From Pseudoalteromonas sp. HM-SA03 (GTDB lineage Bacteria; Pseudomonadota; Gammaproteobacteria; Enterobacterales; Alteromonadaceae): a stretch of DNA of 64,000 bases. The stretch covers positions 48,032 to 112,031 of the forward strand of contig NZ_NSDG01000029.1 in the NCBI RefSeq assembly GCF_002289345.1, read 5' to 3'. This document shows, one piece after another, positions 26,025 through 35,196 of this stretch (the stretch's first letter is position 1; each line of letters opens with the position of its first letter). Under the pieces are notes generated by a model. That model ran no database searches. It was not told where the DNA came from and was given only the letters and a program-made list of their open reading frames with translations. The position numbers were made by a program, and so were the translations under genes.

Positions 26025-26714
26025 TTAAATTAGAGTAGCCAACCAATGATAAAACAAAGGCACCCAAAGTGCAGTAATCATGGCGGTAATTGTCATCGCT
26101 GCAGAAGCAAAAGCGCCGGCCATAGGATGATGTTCTATCGCTGCGGCTGTGCCTATCGCATGGCAAGCAACACCAAGCGCAGTGCCTTTCGCTTGCATAG
26201 ATTCGACTTTACACCAGTGCAAAATATGTAGTCCAAACACGCCACCAAATACACCAATTAGTATCACCATAATCGCTGCAATAGCGGGAATACCCCCGAG
26301 ATAATCACTAATGAGTAAGGTGATTGGTGTTGTAACTGACAGGGCCGCCATTGAAGCCGAGAGCTGCGGATCGGCAGCAAAAAGTTGGCATATAAAAAAA
26401 GCGCTTAACGTAGACAGTGAAACACCCAACCAACTGGTTAAGCACAATGCAAAAAATACCGGTTTAATTTGGTGAAATTGTTTATACAAAGGGTAGGCGA
26501 GTGCAACGACCGCTGGCTCTAACAAGTAATGAATTGGTAGCGTTGCTTGTTGATATACTTTGTAGTTGAACTTTGTAAACAGTAGAAATGCCGAAATGGC
26601 CAAAATGCAGATCAGCACAGGGTTTAATATCGGTAAGGAGATGCGCTGATATAGTTTGCGTGCACTAAAAAATAACAGCACAGTGAGCGCTGACGCCGCA
26701 ATCAAATTAATCAC
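26025..26714 (-). CDS. LrgB/CidB family membrane protein
   Basis: A 229-residue protein with about seven hydrophobic helices and the LrgB family block GGIPAIAAIMVILIGVFGGVFG. The C-terminal part shows the conserved GTALGVACHAIGTAAA. LrgB pairs with a small LrgA partner; the pair has been described as a holin/antiholin-like murein hydrolase modulator, and in some bacteria as a carrier for short metabolites such as pyruvate. The start overlaps the LrgA gene by 8 bases, so the two are coupled. Confidence 0.9.
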   Translation of the reverse strand: MINLIAASALTVLLFFSARKLYQRISLPILNPVLICILAISAFLLFTKFNYKVYQQATLPIHYLLEPAVVALAYPLYKQFHQIKPVFFALCLTSWLGVSLSTLSAFFICQLFAADPQLSASMAALSVTTPITLLISDYLGGIPAIAAIMVILIGVFGGVFGLHILHWCKVESMQAKGTALGVACHAIGTAAAIEHHPMAGAFASAAMTITAMITALWVPLFYHWLATLI

Positions 26715-27075
26715 GAAACTTGATACTCTTTACGATAGGGCTTAACAATACAAGACTTATTGTTGGAACACCAACTAGCAATAACAGCAGCATAAGCCAA
26801 TGGGATTGAAACAAACTGAGATGCTCTACCAAGCCTACTCCCGCTGGAATAAAAAACAGCGCCATGTATTTTAAAATAGGCTCAGCTGCGGGTGCTAACC
26901 ATTCTACTTTAATAATTTTTGTGGCAAGGAGTATGACAAGAAACACCATGCCAAGTAGGGCGGCTGGGATCTGTAAAGCACTAAGCTGAATTATCCACTT
27001 AGCGCTGAAGAGGCACGCTAAAATGATGGCAAAGCCTAGTGCAAATTGTAATATCAACTTCGTTCTGTGTACCAT
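26707..27075 (-). CDS. LrgA/CidA family membrane protein
   Basis: A 122-residue protein with four hydrophobic helices; the conserved LQIPAALLGMVFLVILL and ALFFIPAGVGLVEH segments identify LrgA/CidA. I chose the ATG at 27075, preceded by AAGGAT; an upstream in-frame start (27174) would add 33 hydrophilic residues unlike the family. First gene of the lrgA-lrgB-mscS set; it probably acts with the LrgB partner in the inner membrane. Confidence 0.88.
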   Translation of the reverse strand: MVHRTKLILQFALGFAIILACLFSAKWIIQLSALQIPAALLGMVFLVILLATKIIKVEWLAPAAEPILKYMALFFIPAGVGLVEHLSLFQSHWLMLLLLLVGVPTISLVLLSPIVKSIKFRD

Positions 27076-27185
27076 TAAATGTAAATCCTTAGCGCTGCAA
27101 TGGCCTAGCATGCATGATGGCCCATTGTACGCTCTCGTATTGCGATGACCATTATACTTTGGGCAAACAGGCATTCAACCTAGCG

Positions 27186-27983
27186 TTACCACTTCATGCG
27201 AGGCAAAAATGGCTTTTTATTATCATCTGCTACAGAGGCATTCTTCATTGCAATTTTGGTATTTTTAGCGGCGAGCAATTTAATTTGTGACCACGTTTCT
27301 AACCACAATAGTTTACGTGCGGGCTGGTTGTAGGCTCGATTATACACTTTCTTAATTGCTGCAATGGCATCTGGCGAGCGTGCGGTAAATTGAGTGAGTA
27401 ACTCTGAGAGTCTAGCGTCAACATCATCACAGAGCTCGGTAATGAGACCGTCCTTTAGTGCTTGCTGGGCGTCTATTCGCTGTGCATGGACTGTCATTAG
27501 CAATGCCTTATCCTTGTTCATTGTGGCAGGCAAAAGTAAGCTGCCGCCCATGTCAGGGCAAAGTCCCCATTTGGCTTCCATAATGGCAAACTGCGCGCTA
27601 CTATCGGCTAAACGAATATCCGCGCCTAATGCAATATGACAGCCACCACCTAAACAGTTGCCTGTGATCTTGGCGATGACAGGAACTGGCAAAGCTTGCC
27701 AGCCAAGTACGACTCTTTGTACTAAGTTAGCATTCCCGGGTAACCATTTTTTAAGTAGCTTGATGATCCCGGAAGGTTTATTCAGCACGCTTTTTACATC
27801 TAGACCTGCACAAAAATGTGGGCCTTCACCTTGGATAACGACAGCTCTAATTGATCTGCTTTTTCTAATTTTCTTTATCGCATTATCTAAACCAACAAAC
27901 ATTTCAACAGACAGCGCGTTTTGTTTTTCTGGTCGAGATAAGGTTACAAATGCGATGTTGTTCGCTTCGGAAAATGAAATCAT
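27186..27983 (-). CDS. Enoyl-CoA hydratase/isomerase (crotonase) family protein
   Basis: A 265-residue crotonase-fold protein. The CoA and oxyanion-hole segments are HFCAGLDVKSVL and NCLGGGCHIALGADIRLA. In the catalytic region AIMEAKWGLCPDMGG one glutamate position typical of hydratases appears as Glu in MEAKWG, while the second is replaced by an Asp-Met-Gly-Gly pattern common in crotonase homologues of unknown substrate. The exact reaction cannot be told. It lies 110 bases upstream of lrgA on the same strand and may be separate from it. Confidence 0.85.
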   Translation of the reverse strand: MISFSEANNIAFVTLSRPEKQNALSVEMFVGLDNAIKKIRKSRSIRAVVIQGEGPHFCAGLDVKSVLNKPSGIIKLLKKWLPGNANLVQRVVLGWQALPVPVIAKITGNCLGGGCHIALGADIRLADSSAQFAIMEAKWGLCPDMGGSLLLPATMNKDKALLMTVHAQRIDAQQALKDGLITELCDDVDARLSELLTQFTARSPDAIAAIKKVYNRAYNQPARKLLWLETWSQIKLLAAKNTKIAMKNASVADDNKKPFLPRMKW

Positions 27984-28175
27984 GATGAGATGCTCCCTGC
28001 GGATTTTATGCGATAGTTCTAGAGTAATAACTCAAAAGCGGCGTAACATTCAACTTTTACCGATAATTTGTTCGTCATTTAGCGTTATTTTCTGTTTGAT
28101 TATCGCGACTAAGTATTTATGTTTTACCTCATTTTGCTATCATTGCGCCAACTTTAAAACCACAGGCTAGCGTCC

Positions 28176-28493
28176 ATGACAGCAAGACTTTGTAGCATCG
28201 AAGAAGCCACTCACCAAGCATATGATATCTTCCTTGAGTTGGCCCCGGATAATCTTGAAGAACACGATATTAATATGTTCAACGAACATCGCGAAGATCG
28301 TGGTTTCATTGAAGAAAGTGAGCCGGACGAGAGTTGGTCGAGCATAACTGCGTATGAACAAGAAGCAGAACCAGAGCACTTCGTTCAGGTTTTGGTCGGT
28401 ATCGAGTTTGATGACTCGGATCAGGTGTACGCAAAAATCTTGATTAGCAGAGATTTAGATGCACCGTTTTGTCATATTATTTGGAAGCAGTAA
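28176..28493 (+). CDS. yciU: YciU/HI1450-type double-stranded-DNA-mimic protein (DUF440)
   Basis: A 105-residue, very acidic protein (many Asp/Glu, few basic residues). It shares with E. coli YciU the N-terminal QAYDIFLELAPDNLEEHDI block and the C-terminal FCHIIWKQ. HI1450, the structural type member, was proposed to mimic DNA through surface acidic residues and to bind HU-type proteins. The true target is uncertain. It is followed after 11 bases by a DUF481 gene on the same strand. Confidence 0.88.
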   Translation: MTARLCSIEEATHQAYDIFLELAPDNLEEHDINMFNEHREDRGFIEESEPDESWSSITAYEQEAEPEHFVQVLVGIEFDDSDQVYAKILISRDLDAPFCHIIWKQ

Positions 28494-28504
28494 CCGAAAA
28501 GTAG

Positions 28505-29338
28505 TTGTCAGTGCCATTTTTTAGAACTTTCATTTTATTTGCAATTGGCTTGGTTTCACTACCAAGCTTAGCTACGGATCCATTCGAAGATTTTCACGAA
28601 TATGGCAAAATGCCCGATGATGAAATTCATCAAAAACACAAGGGTGAGATGCTATACGGTGACGTTGAGTTTGGCTTTATCGTTAACAAAGGTAATACGC
28701 AAAACACGTCATTTAAGTTTAAAAGTAATCTTTACCAAGATTTCCCCAAGTGGCGTAATCAATTTAAATTTAATGGCCTTTATCGCCGCGAGCAAAATAC
28801 AGAAACAGACGTCGAAGATGTCTCAGCGTCGCGCTACTTTGGCTCTGCGCAAGGTAACTACAAATTAGGAGACGATAACGCTTCGTTCTTTATGTACGGT
28901 GACTATGAGCGTGACAAGTTTAATGGCAAGGAATATACCACGACATTTGCGCTTGGTTATGGCAATCGTGTGTACGAGGGACGAAAGAACACGGTAGATA
29001 TCGACGTTGGTCCCGGTATGTCCATTTCTCGTGTGGATAACGAAATCGAGCTTGAACCGGAGGAAGATAGAACGCAGCAAGGCCAGCTTTTGCGTATGGC
29101 ATTGCAGTGGGAAAGAAACGTTTCAAAGCGTACCCGCTTTAATCAAGACGTCAGTTTCGAACAATCGCTGTCGGGTTTAAACTCTCGATTGTTTGCTGAG
29201 TCTGCGCTAGTTACACAAGTGATTGGCGGGATTGCGCTGAAGTTTGCGTTTATTTACCGTTATAATTCGCAGCCAGAAAATGAAAAAGAAAAAGTAGACA
29301 CCGAACTTGGTGCTACATTAGTTTACAGCTTTGATTAA
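28505..29338 (+). CDS. DUF481 (YdiY-like) outer-membrane beta-barrel protein
   Basis: About 277 residues. A signal peptide (FFRTFILFAIGLVSLPSLA) is followed by alternating beta-strand segments starting at GDVEFGFIVNKGNTQNTSFKF, a DUF481 hallmark, and ending in an aromatic strand LGATLVYSFD. E. coli YdiY is an acid-inducible member; the function is unknown. There is no ATG near the start: a TTG at 28505 or a GTG at 28511 is the likely initiator, both with weak ribosome sites. May be read through from yciU. Confidence 0.8.
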   Translation: MSVPFFRTFILFAIGLVSLPSLATDPFEDFHEYGKMPDDEIHQKHKGEMLYGDVEFGFIVNKGNTQNTSFKFKSNLYQDFPKWRNQFKFNGLYRREQNTETDVEDVSASRYFGSAQGNYKLGDDNASFFMYGDYERDKFNGKEYTTTFALGYGNRVYEGRKNTVDIDVGPGMSISRVDNEIELEPEEDRTQQGQLLRMALQWERNVSKRTRFNQDVSFEQSLSGLNSRLFAESALVTQVIGGIALKFAFIYRYNSQPENEKEKVDTELGATLVYSFD

Positions 29339-29349
29339 GAAGATTATCG

Positions 29350-29799
29350 ATGTATAAAAATACACAGTTTGCATGGGTTATATGGCTGTTTTTAGCCTTT
29401 ATCGCCAGTTTTACCATATTGGCAATTTTCCTCACTGGTAGCAATCTCGCCTTTGTTGGCTTTTTGGTGATCCTCGCGCTTGTTGCGTTTATTTTTTACG
29501 GCTTAACCATTCAAGTGAATCAAGAGCAACAAACGTTAAGCTGGTGGTTTGGACCGTCGGTCGCCAAAATGACCTTAAAGTTTGACGATATCGATTATGT
29601 TCAGCCTGTGACTAATTCTCTCCGTCATGGCATTGGCATGCGGATCAGCACAGATGGTTGGGTATACACAGTTGCCGGATTCAAGGCGCTTGAAGTGGTG
29701 ATGAAGGACGGCACTAAATATCGCTTAGGTACAAATGACCAAGCCAACTTGGTTACGGCAATGGAAAGTAAACTTAAACAAGAAAAAAGCGCTGAATAG
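29350..29799 (+). CDS. Small membrane protein with a PH-like C-terminal domain, unknown function
   Basis: I do not recognise a named family. The 149-residue protein has two hydrophobic helices (residues about 8-30 and 36-55) followed by a beta-rich soluble domain (TIQVNQEQQTLSWWFGPSVAKMTLKFDDID ... YRLGTNDQANLVTAMESKL when read in two parts) that resembles bacterial PH-like domains of the YdbT/DUF304 kind. It starts 11 bases after the DUF481 stop, so an operon is likely. Its stop codon lies in the loop of the terminator hairpin. Confidence 0.65.
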   Translation: MYKNTQFAWVIWLFLAFIASFTILAIFLTGSNLAFVGFLVILALVAFIFYGLTIQVNQEQQTLSWWFGPSVAKMTLKFDDIDYVQPVTNSLRHGIGMRISTDGWVYTVAGFKALEVVMKDGTKYRLGTNDQANLVTAMESKLKQEKSAE

Positions 29800-29809
29800 T
29801 CAGCGCTTT
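29786..29809. terminator. Terminator between convergent genes, overlapping a stop codon
   Basis: AAAGCGCTGA (29786-29795), loop ATAG and TCAGCGCTTT (29800-29809). On the minus strand six T follow the stem, so it best serves slyD; on the plus strand the T run is weak. The stop TAG of the rightward gene is at 29797-29799. Confidence 0.75.
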
Positions 29810-29830
29810 CTATTAGTAACTCGACTAATC

Positions 29831-30316
29831 TTAGTGGTCGTGACCACAACCGCCCTCGCCATGAACATGGCCGTGGGCAACTTCTTCAGCCGTTGCTTCA
29901 CGTACTTCAAGCACTTCAACGTCAAAATTCAGCGTGATCCCAGAAAGCGGGTGATTCGCGTCAACAATGACTTCTTCGTCTTCGATACCAATGATCACAA
30001 CGATTTGGTCGCCTTCGTCGGTGGTAGCTCTAAATTGCATACCCACTTCGATTTCCATGTCTTCAAACATTGATTTAGGAACCGCCTGAGTCAGTTCGTC
30101 AAAGCGTTCACCATAGCCTTCTTGTGGCTCTATGGTCACACTGAAAGTGTCACCAGCTTGTTTGCCTTGTAGGGCATCATCAAGACCTGGGATCAGATAG
30201 CCTGAGCCAAGCATCGCTATTACAGGCTCATCATCAAATGTGCTATCAATCGTGTTGTTGTCTTTGTCTTGAACTGAGTAGTGGATTGTCACTACCGAGT
30301 TAGGGCCAATAATCAT
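29831..30316 (-). CDS. slyD: FKBP-type peptidyl-prolyl isomerase SlyD
   Basis: A 161-residue SlyD-type protein. The FKBP core is split by the insert-in-flap chaperone domain, with LGSGYLIPGLDDALQGKQAGD and YGERFDELTQAVP as landmarks. The tail is rich in His and Cys (HGHVHGEGGCGHDH), a metal-binding end used in nickel delivery to hydrogenase in E. coli. It lies 11 bases downstream of ygfZ on the same strand. Confidence 0.93.
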   Translation of the reverse strand: MIIGPNSVVTIHYSVQDKDNNTIDSTFDDEPVIAMLGSGYLIPGLDDALQGKQAGDTFSVTIEPQEGYGERFDELTQAVPKSMFEDMEIEVGMQFRATTDEGDQIVVIIGIEDEEVIVDANHPLSGITLNFDVEVLEVREATAEEVAHGHVHGEGGCGHDH

Positions 30317-30327
30317 ATAAGATCCCG

Positions 30328-31239
30328 TTAGTTGTCTTCTAAAGAATAAGGTAGAGGTTGAATAGTAAGACTCACCTCTGGTGAATTTTTTGCTCTTAGC
30401 ACCGCGTCTTGTGGTGTGTCATTTGGCATCACAGCCAGCGCATAATAACGGCTGCTGTTAGCATCAAAGGTTTGTTGAATAATCTTACCACCACGACGCC
30501 AGTTGTCTTCAATCTGCAGTTCAATGTCTGCCTCTTCGGTGCGCTCTGCAGCATTGCCTGTCACTATGTACATGGCACGTTTGTTTTTACCAAGATAGCG
30601 CATACGAGCTACGGTTTCTTGACCAGTATAGCAACCTTTCTTAAAGCTGATCCCGTTAAGGGCCTGAAGGTTAACCATTTGTGGCACAAATTCGTCCACG
30701 TGATCTGCATCAAGACTTGGCTCACCCGCTAAAATGCTGGCCGCAATAAACGGTGCTGGATTGCTTTGTTGTTCCACGTCCGCTGGTAAACTTGCACCGT
30801 CGAACGCGATGAAAACAAAGCGCTCGTCTGCGAGTTTTAATAGCTTGCCGTTGGCAACATCTACAGCGCTTGTGTCAGACGAAAGCTCAACGCCAAAAGC
30901 ACTAGCAAGCGCTTTACTGTCCTGAGTCATTAAGCCAAAGACTTCGCAGTCAGCAAAATCAATGTCAACTTTGGCAAAAACGCCGTACTTTTTTAGCTCA
31001 CGAAGTGATGCTTCAGCTTCGGCTACACCTGCAAGCATTAAGTAGTCGTCTTGATAGCGGGTTAAGCGCGACACAGACCAAAGCTTGCCTTTAGGGCTAC
31101 AATGCCCAGACCACATAAAATTATCTTCTTTGATAAGGTTAATGTCTTGAGTAACCTGACCGTGCAAATAGCTAAGTTTATCTTGTCCTGAAATGCGAAT
31201 AACCTTGAACGGAAGCGCATAAGCACGAGCAATTGACAT
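30328..31239 (-). CDS. ygfZ: Folate-binding protein YgfZ
   Basis: A 303-residue member of the YgfZ/GcvT family. The signature KGCYTGQE (in FKKGCYTGQETVARMRYLG) contains the conserved cysteine. YgfZ binds folate and supports repair or assembly of certain Fe-S enzymes, including the tRNA methylthiotransferase MiaB. It is divergent from sdhE, the same pairing as in E. coli (ygfZ and ygfY). Confidence 0.95.
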   Translation of the reverse strand: MSIARAYALPFKVIRISGQDKLSYLHGQVTQDINLIKEDNFMWSGHCSPKGKLWSVSRLTRYQDDYLMLAGVAEAEASLRELKKYGVFAKVDIDFADCEVFGLMTQDSKALASAFGVELSSDTSAVDVANGKLLKLADERFVFIAFDGASLPADVEQQSNPAPFIAASILAGEPSLDADHVDEFVPQMVNLQALNGISFKKGCYTGQETVARMRYLGKNKRAMYIVTGNAAERTEEADIELQIEDNWRRGGKIIQQTFDANSSRYYALAVMPNDTPQDAVLRAKNSPEVSLTIQPLPYSLEDN

Positions 31240-31399
31240 AATGTTGATCCCTATTAAAGTGTTTTCGTAATGTTACCGTAAAATCATAAGTGGAGATAGG
31301 GACGGACGATTTCAATGTGCCATTTCTATAAGTTTTATGGCATATGTCCTGCACAGTGGGTATAATTTTCTCAATAGTTTATGAGGGGTTAATCAGTTT

Positions 31400-31651
31400 A
31401 TGGTTGAGTTGCTGCCTAAAGCTCGAGTTAAATGGGCTTGCCGACGTGGCATGTTAGAGCTGGACGTTATTTTAGAGCCGTTTGTTGAGCAGGCTTATGA
31501 CGCGCTATCCGACGAAGGTAAGTACGTGTTTCAGCGTCTAGTTACCTGTGAGGATCCAGATTTATTCGCTTGGTTTATGGGTCATGAAGAATGCCCAGAT
31601 CCAGAGCTAAAACGCATGGTTAAGTTAATCCTTGATCGGATCCGCGTATAG
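31400..31651 (+). CDS. sdhE: Succinate dehydrogenase FAD assembly factor SdhE
   Basis: An 83-residue protein. The conserved RRGMLELDVILEPF motif contains the RGxxE segment needed for flavinylation, and DLFAWFMG follows. SdhE promotes covalent FAD attachment to succinate dehydrogenase and fumarate reductase flavoproteins. It was formerly described as the antitoxin CptB. The 3' end overlaps the next gene by 20 bases, as with sdhE-ygfX elsewhere. Confidence 0.93.
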   Translation: MVELLPKARVKWACRRGMLELDVILEPFVEQAYDALSDEGKYVFQRLVTCEDPDLFAWFMGHEECPDPELKRMVKLILDRIRV

Positions 31652-32045
31652 AATCGACTTTCAACACAATCTTCAGAACCACGCCTTCTTTGTGGTTCTT
31701 TTTTCTTGCCTCGCTTTTATCCTTTTTCTGCTGTTTCCAACGCTGTGGTGGTTAGTCGCCATCGTGTTCGTCGTGACAGGTTATTGCAGTTGGCGAACTG
31801 TTTTATCTCGTACGCCAAAGGCCGGTACTGTACTCATGCTCCCAAAGGAAAATTTTGTTGAAATACAGTCGCAAACGATAAATTTCAAAGGGCAGCTTAT
31901 TGGTGCAACCATATGGTTTGATAGTCAAATAGCGCTAAAAATCATGGATGCGAACCAAGCTAAGCAGCAGGTATTTTTGACTCGACAGGCAATACCAGAA
32001 GCCGACTGGCGTTTACTTTGTCGCACCGCGCTGCAAGCCAATTAG
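31632..32045 (+). CDS. ygfX: YgfX (CptA-like) membrane protein
   Basis: A 137-residue protein with two hydrophobic helices near residues 19-50 and a soluble tail including the Trp-containing WRLLCRTAL end. The size, layout and position after sdhE match YgfX, which has been reported as a toxin-like inhibitor of cell division proteins and as an SdhE partner; the toxin role is disputed. The only plausible start is a TTG at 31632 inside sdhE, so translation should depend on sdhE translation. Sequence conservation is low, which is normal for this family. Confidence 0.75.
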   Translation: MIGSAYRIDFQHNLQNHAFFVVLFSCLAFILFLLFPTLWWLVAIVFVVTGYCSWRTVLSRTPKAGTVLMLPKENFVEIQSQTINFKGQLIGATIWFDSQIALKIMDANQAKQQVFLTRQAIPEADWRLLCRTALQAN

Positions 32046-32102
32046 AAACAGCGACTAGAGCATGGCGATAAAAATCAGCACATGCTCTACATGCAAATAT
32101 TA

Positions 32103-33704
32103 TTATTTTGTCGGTGACAAAACGGTCGGTGTGGGGTTTTCAGCCATGTCTGGGAAGTCAATGGTATAGTGCAGTCCACGACTTTCTTTACGTTCTAACG
32201 CGCTGCGAATAATCAGTTCAGCTACTTGTACTAAGTTACGTAATTCAAGCAGGTTGTTACTCACTCTAAAGTTGGCGTAATAATCGTGGATCTCTTGCTG
32301 CAATAACTCAACGCGGCGTAGCGCACGCTCTAACCGTTTAGTTGAGCGAACGATGCCAACATAATCCCACATAAATAATCTAAGTTCGTGCCAGTTGTGG
32401 GTGATCACGACTTCTTCGTCCGAGTCGCTGACACGGCTTTCGTCCCAATCTGGTAACTTAGATGGCTCAGGACGATTATCGATTTTAGCTAAAATATCTT
32501 TTGCGGCTGCGTGGGCAAACACAATGCATTCTAATAACGAGTTACTCGCCATGCGGTTTGCGCCATGTAGACCTGTGTAAGCCACTTCGCCGATTGCATA
32601 TAAATTGTCGATGTCAGTACGACCGTTAAAGTCAGTCATAACACCACCGCAGGTATAATGCGCCGCTGGCACTACGGGGATTGGCTCTTTGGTGATATCT
32701 AAACCAACACTTAAGCACTTAGCATAAATCGTAGGGAAGTGCTCAATGATGAACTCTTTGTCTTTATGTGAGATATCCAGATAGACGCAATTTGCGCCCA
32801 ATCGTTTCATCTCATAGTCAATGGCACGGGCGACCACATCGCGAGGGGCGAGTTCTTCGCGCTCATCGAAGTCAGGCATAAAGCGTGTGCCGTCAGGACG
32901 TTTAAGCAGCGCGCCTTCACCGCGCATGGCTTCGGTTATTAAAAAGTTTTGTAGCTCAGGGTGGTATAAGCTGGTTGGATGAAATTGGTTAAACTCCATG
33001 TTGGCCACACGACAACCCGCACGCCACGCCATTGCGATGCCGTCACCCGAAGAAACATCTGGATTTGAGGTATACAAGTAAACTTTACTTGCGCCACCCG
33101 TCGCTAAAGCGACAAACTTAGCCGAGATGCTCTCAACTCTATCCGCTTTGCGATTATAGACGTAAACGCCTTTGATATCGCTTGAGTCGCCATGTTTATC
33201 TTTGATGAGATCGATGGCGTTGTATTGCTCAAGTATATTAATTTTTGGATGTAACTGCACTTGGCTAATTAATGTGGTTTGAACGGCTTTACCCGTTGCA
33301 TCAGCCGCGTGCAATATACGACGATGTGAATGCCCACCTTCGCGGGTTAAATGAAAGCGCTCTTTCCCTTTGCTATCCACTTCCATATCAAATGGTACGC
33401 CTTGCTCAATCAGCCACTTCAAGCAATTTTTTGCATTTGAGGCGGTATAGTGCACTGCATCGCGGTCACATAAGCCAGCGCCTGCCGCAAGCGTGTCTTC
33501 GACATGAGATTCAATACTGTCATTTTTCTTATCGAATACTGCGGCAATGCCACCTTGAGCATAAAGTGTGGAGCCTTCTTTTAACGCCCCTTTGCTTATC
33601 ACGGTAACTTTACAGTGATTTGCTAAAGAGAGCGCAAGAGAGAGTCCAGCAGCGCCACTGCCAATAATGACTACATCAGTATTGTGGTGAGTCGTATTTT
33701 TCAT
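32103..33704 (-). CDS. nadB: L-aspartate oxidase
   Basis: A 533-residue FAD enzyme. The dinucleotide fold starts at [15 protein letters not shown]; the fumarate-reductase-like core includes [28 protein letters not shown] and [17 protein letters not shown]; a C-terminal helical domain follows. It oxidises L-aspartate to iminoaspartate, the first step of NAD synthesis, with NadA next. It is divergent from rpoE, the usual gammaproteobacterial arrangement. No terminator is obvious between it and ygfX. Confidence 0.96.
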   Translation of the reverse strand: MKNTTHHNTDVVIIGSGAAGLSLALSLANHCKVTVISKGALKEGSTLYAQGGIAAVFDKKNDSIESHVEDTLAAGAGLCDRDAVHYTASNAKNCLKWLIEQGVPFDMEVDSKGKERFHLTREGGHSHRRILHAADATGKAVQTTLISQVQLHPKINILEQYNAIDLIKDKHGDSSDIKGVYVYNRKADRVESISAKFVALATGGASKVYLYTSNPDVSSGDGIAMAWRAGCRVANMEFNQFHPTSLYHPELQNFLITEAMRGEGALLKRPDGTRFMPDFDEREELAPRDVVARAIDYEMKRLGANCVYLDISHKDKEFIIEHFPTIYAKCLSVGLDITKEPIPVVPAAHYTCGGVMTDFNGRTDIDNLYAIGEVAYTGLHGANRMASNSLLECIVFAHAAAKDILAKIDNRPEPSKLPDWDESRVSDSDEEVVITHNWHELRLFMWDYVGIVRSTKRLERALRRVELLQQEIHDYYANFRVSNNLLELRNLVQVAELIIRSALERKESRGLHYTIDFPDMAENPTPTVLSPTK

Positions 33705-33910
33705 ATTCGAAGATCTTTACTGTTTTTGCGTTTAATTCTGCTATTTATACCACATCTGCTATCATAGAAGGCAGAGAGTTTGTTCCGTTTAATGAGAATC
33801 ATTTAGAACATTTTGTGTGACTGCTAATGGAATAATGCTAAAAAAGCAGCCAAGAAATAGTACGCAAAGATGGATGAATTCGTTTATTTTAAAAAAAAAT
33901 ACAAAAAAAC

Positions 33911-33938
33911 AGAACTTTTTATTCAGTACTAAGTCAGA
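33911..33938 (+). promoter_or_regulatory. Sigma-E-type promoter of rpoE
   Basis: AGAACTT (33911-33917), exactly 16 bases, then TCAGA (33934-33938) fit the sigma-E pattern GGAACTT-N16-TCTGA with one mismatch in each element. The predicted start is about 57 bases before the rpoE ATG. Autoregulation by RpoE is known in E. coli. The rest of 33705-34001 is AT-rich with no gene. Confidence 0.65.
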
Positions 33939-34001
33939 GTAGCTGTGAATGATGGCAACTAGATACGATTTAGAAAAGCAAAAAGAGGAGTACCGGCTCG
34001 A

Positions 34002-34583
34002 ATGAGCGAGCAGGATTTAGATCTAGATATAGTTAAACGCGTTCAACAGGGAGATAAAAACGCATTCAACCTGTTAGTTGCCAAGTATCAAAATAAAGTC
34101 GCAGCGCTTATTTCGCGTTATGTAGCGAATCAAGGTGATGTGGCAGATGTGGCACAGGAAACGTTCATTAAAGCTTATCGAGCGTTGCCTAACTTTAGGG
34201 GCGAGAGCGCATTTTATACTTGGTTGTATAGAATCGCGGTTAACTGTTCAAAAAATTATTTGGTGGCGCTTGGTCGAAAGCCGCCAGCAAACGACGTAGA
34301 TGCGGAAGAAGCCGAGTTTTATGATGGCGCAGACCAATTAAGATCGAACGCTTCACCGGAAAATCTATTGTTAAGCGACGAAGTGAAAGCAGTGATTTTC
34401 AAAACTATCGAGCGCTTGCCTGACGACTTAAAAACCGCAATTACTTTGCGTGAAATCGAAGGTATGAGTTACGAGGAAATAGCTGTCATTATGGATTGTC
34501 CGGTAGGTACAGTTCGTTCGAGAATTTTTCGCGCAAGGGAAGCGATAGATAACAATTTGAACCCATTAATAGGTGAGTCTTAA
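34002..34583 (+). CDS. rpoE: RNA polymerase sigma factor RpoE
   Basis: A 193-residue ECF sigma factor of the RpoE-like group. Region 2 contains VADVAQETFIKAYRALPNFRG and YTWLYRIAVNCSKNYL; region 4 contains LREIEGMSYEEIAVIMDCPVGTVRSRI. It directs transcription of envelope repair genes after the outer membrane is stressed. Held inactive by RseA, encoded one base downstream. GAGG precedes the start. Matches E. coli RpoE in length (191). Confidence 0.97.
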   Translation: MSEQDLDLDIVKRVQQGDKNAFNLLVAKYQNKVAALISRYVANQGDVADVAQETFIKAYRALPNFRGESAFYTWLYRIAVNCSKNYLVALGRKPPANDVDAEEAEFYDGADQLRSNASPENLLLSDEVKAVIFKTIERLPDDLKTAITLREIEGMSYEEIAVIMDCPVGTVRSRIFRAREAIDNNLNPLIGES

Positions 34584-34584
34584 T

Positions 34585-35196
34585 ATGGCACAAGCTGAAA
34601 AACAAGTGACAGAAGATTTAACGACATCGCAAATTCTTGACGGTGATCTGTCACTCAACGCTGAAACTGATGTTCGTTTAGACGAACAAAAGTTTGCTCG
34701 GTATGCCTTGATTGGCGATGTAATGCGTAGTCAAAAGCAAGACACACCTTGCATTGATATCACCAGTAGCTTCGCAGCGGCACTCGAACAAGAGCAAACG
34801 TATAGTGAGCCTGCCGTTGAGCAAGTGAAAGAAACGACGCCAAAGAGCAATGTGATTGAGCTAAGTGCATGGCGTAAGCCGTTTGCACAAGTGGCTATCG
34901 CGGCAAGTGTGTCATTGTTTGCTGTGCTTGGGGTTAATACGCTAAGCACTGACGCGACTTTACCTGCGGGCGATACGTTACAGTTGCAATCTACTCCTTT
35001 TGCTGGAGGCGTTTCTCCTGTGAGCTTATCAACTGAGCCTGCGCTTGAATCAGCGGCTAAAGGCATTCGAGAGTTACAGCAGCAACGTATTGGTGCATTG
35101 GTGCTAGAGCACCAAAGACAGTCACGCATGGCGTATGCGCTGCAGCAATCTGGCGAAAATAACACCGCTGAAAAGCAAGAGGAAAAAGAGCAATAA
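34585..35196 (+). CDS. rseA: Anti-sigma-E factor RseA
   Basis: A 203-residue single-pass inner-membrane protein. The N-terminal cytoplasmic domain (ILDGDLS, FARYALIGDVMR) binds RpoE; the transmembrane helix is about residues 99-118 (FAQVAIAASVSLFAVLGVN); a periplasmic tail rich in Gln follows. DegS and then RseP cut it on stress to free RpoE. I chose the ATG at 34585; a GTG 12 bases earlier is in the rpoE end. Its stop abuts the rseB start. Confidence 0.94.
   Translation: MAQAEKQVTEDLTTSQILDGDLSLNAETDVRLDEQKFARYALIGDVMRSQKQDTPCIDITSSFAAALEQEQTYSEPAVEQVKETTPKSNVIELSAWRKPFAQVAIAASVSLFAVLGVNTLSTDATLPAGDTLQLQSTPFAGGVSPVSLSTEPALESAAKGIRELQQQRIGALVLEHQRQSRMAYALQQSGENNTAEKQEEKEQ

Noticed and set aside
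26008-26166. Longer N-terminus for the second MscS gene
   Set aside because: It would overlap lrgB by about 140 bases and add non-homologous residues. A GTG with a good ribosome site exists at 26007.
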